NCBI RefSeq assembly: GCF_024518835.1
Contig: NZ_JANIGO010000002.1
Coordinates: 315,522 to 379,521 of the forward strand
Length of the DNA: 64,000 bases
Reading direction: 5' to 3'
Source of the DNA: Limnobacter humi
GTDB lineage: Bacteria; Pseudomonadota; Gammaproteobacteria; Burkholderiales; Burkholderiaceae_B
Part shown: positions 63,435 to 64,000 of the stretch, piece after piece
Layout of the letters: each line of letters opens with the position of its first letter
Numbering within the stretch: position 1 is the stretch's first letter
Made by a program: the position numbers and the translations under genes
The notes under the pieces: generated by a model
Told to the model about the DNA's origin: nothing
What the model saw: only the letters and a program-made list of their open reading frames with translations
The model's database searches: none

Positions 63435-64000
63435 ATGACTGCACCCTCCACCGCCGCGACGCTTCCCCGGCAATACAAGTACTACGATTTCATTCTCGTC
63501 GCCTTTGTGGTGGTGCTGCTGTGCTCCAACCTGATTGGCCCGGCCAAAATTGCCCAAGTAGACTTGCCTTGGGTGGGCAGCGTTACCTTTGGCGCCGGTG
63601 TGCTGTTTTTCCCCATTTCTTACCTGTTCAGCGACATTCTGACCGAGGTATACGGCTACAGCCGCGATCGCCGTGCCGTGTGGAGCGGCTTTGGTGCGCT
63701 GGTGTTTGCATCCGCCATGGCGTTTGTGGTGGTCAACCTGCCGCCAGCCCCCTTCTGGGCAGACAGGCAACCCGCCATTGAAACCGTGTTTGGCAACACC
63801 TGGCGCATTGTATTGGCTTCATTGATTGCGTTCTGGAGTGGCAGTTTTGCCAACAGCTTTGTGCTGGCCAAATTGAAGCTGCTCACCCAAGGCCGCTGGT
63901 TGTGGACCCGCACCATCGGCTCAACCCTGGTGGGCGAGCTGATTGACTCGGCCTTGTTTTACACCATTGCGTTTTGGGGCATCATGACCACCGACCAACT
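63435..64000 (+). CDS. yhhQ: Queuosine precursor transporter (YhhQ/VUT family), partial
   Basis: The first 188 codons of a multi-pass membrane protein run off the window edge. N-terminal segments (YYDFILVAFVVVLLCSN, GAGVLFFPISYLFSDILTEVYGY) and later GELIDSALFYTIAFWG match the queuosine-precursor/VUT transporter family. It imports a queuine-type precursor for tRNA modification. No preQ1 riboswitch was found in the leader. Confidence 0.9.
   Translation, partial: MTAPSTAATLPRQYKYYDFILVAFVVVLLCSNLIGPAKIAQVDLPWVGSVTFGAGVLFFPISYLFSDILTEVYGYSRDRRAVWSGFGALVFASAMAFVVVNLPPAPFWADRQPAIETVFGNTWRIVLASLIAFWSGSFANSFVLAKLKLLTQGRWLWTRTIGSTLVGELIDSALFYTIAFWGIMTTDQ

Noticed and set aside
1-64000. tRNA, rRNA, insertion sequence or prophage genes
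   Set aside because: No transposase, integrase or phage proteins and no rRNA or cloverleaf sequence were recognised by eye; a covariance-model scan would be needed to exclude small RNAs.

Overview
The window looks like a chromosomal segment of a free-living betaproteobacterium of the Burkholderiales, most like Limnobacter-type organisms. This is inferred from protein style (phasin, ArgA with kinase and GNAT domains, class I basic amino acid decarboxylase, cobalamin-independent MetE with a divergent MetR, DUF2804, DUF1329 and DUF445 proteins) and from the even, moderately high GC. I see no rRNA, tRNA, integrase, transposase, CRISPR array or prophage block. Genes are dense and lie on both strands in short operons.

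Layout. 0-5.4 kb: IclR regulator, PBP7-type endopeptidase, histone-deacetylase-like amidohydrolase, a phasin with a structured 3' UTR and strong terminator, a molybdopterin-binding-domain protein and an EI24-type membrane protein. 5.4-19.1 kb: HrpA helicase, argA, a MetC-like lyase, an Orn/Lys/Arg decarboxylase, an unrecognised ORF, dcd, a possible CesT-fold protein, a proline iminopeptidase and the Mrp/ApbC iron-sulfur carrier. 19.3-25.4 kb: rubredoxin, small lipoprotein, DUF2804 protein, a FecR-like protein with GTPLD repeats, two divergent DUF445 paralogs and ferredoxin-NADP reductase. 25.6-34.8 kb: alpha/beta hydrolase, YceI, Fur-box-controlled feoAB, small metabolic proteins, a hybrid histidine kinase, a LexA-type box, a small membrane protein, an NAPE-PLD-like lipoprotein and a receiver-like protein. 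35-43.7 kb: UbiB/ABC1 kinase, a thioesterase-DUF2237-methyltransferase-DUF1329 operon, a spermidine-synthase-like protein, Psd, a class III aminotransferase and an Mpo1-like membrane protein. 43.7-53.1 kb: acyl-CoA dehydrogenase and SDR pair, metR/metE, then thiolase, cation antiporter and MscS channel. 53.1-64 kb: EAL phosphodiesterase, saccharopine-dehydrogenase-like reductase, NlpE-META protein, beta-propeller lipoprotein, a Fur-controlled small coiled-coil protein, a deleted PhoD pseudogene, an alpha/beta hydrolase, a BVMO-SDR-esterase operon whose SDR is shrunken, and a YhhQ transporter cut by the window edge.

Themes are fatty acid, acyl-CoA and PHA metabolism (phasin, thiolase, acyl-CoA dehydrogenase, SDR, thioesterase, BVMO and esterases), methionine and arginine metabolism, and iron control (feoAB plus a second Fur promoter). 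The strongest candidates for something undescribed are: a near-consensus LexA box in front of a 90-residue membrane protein of unknown family (and divergent to a hybrid kinase); a perfect Fur palindrome inside the promoter of an unknown 92-residue coiled-coil protein; and two internally deleted genes within 3 kb. Starts were chosen from Shine-Dalgarno sequences and family lengths; no database search was possible, so family names rest on recognised motifs.
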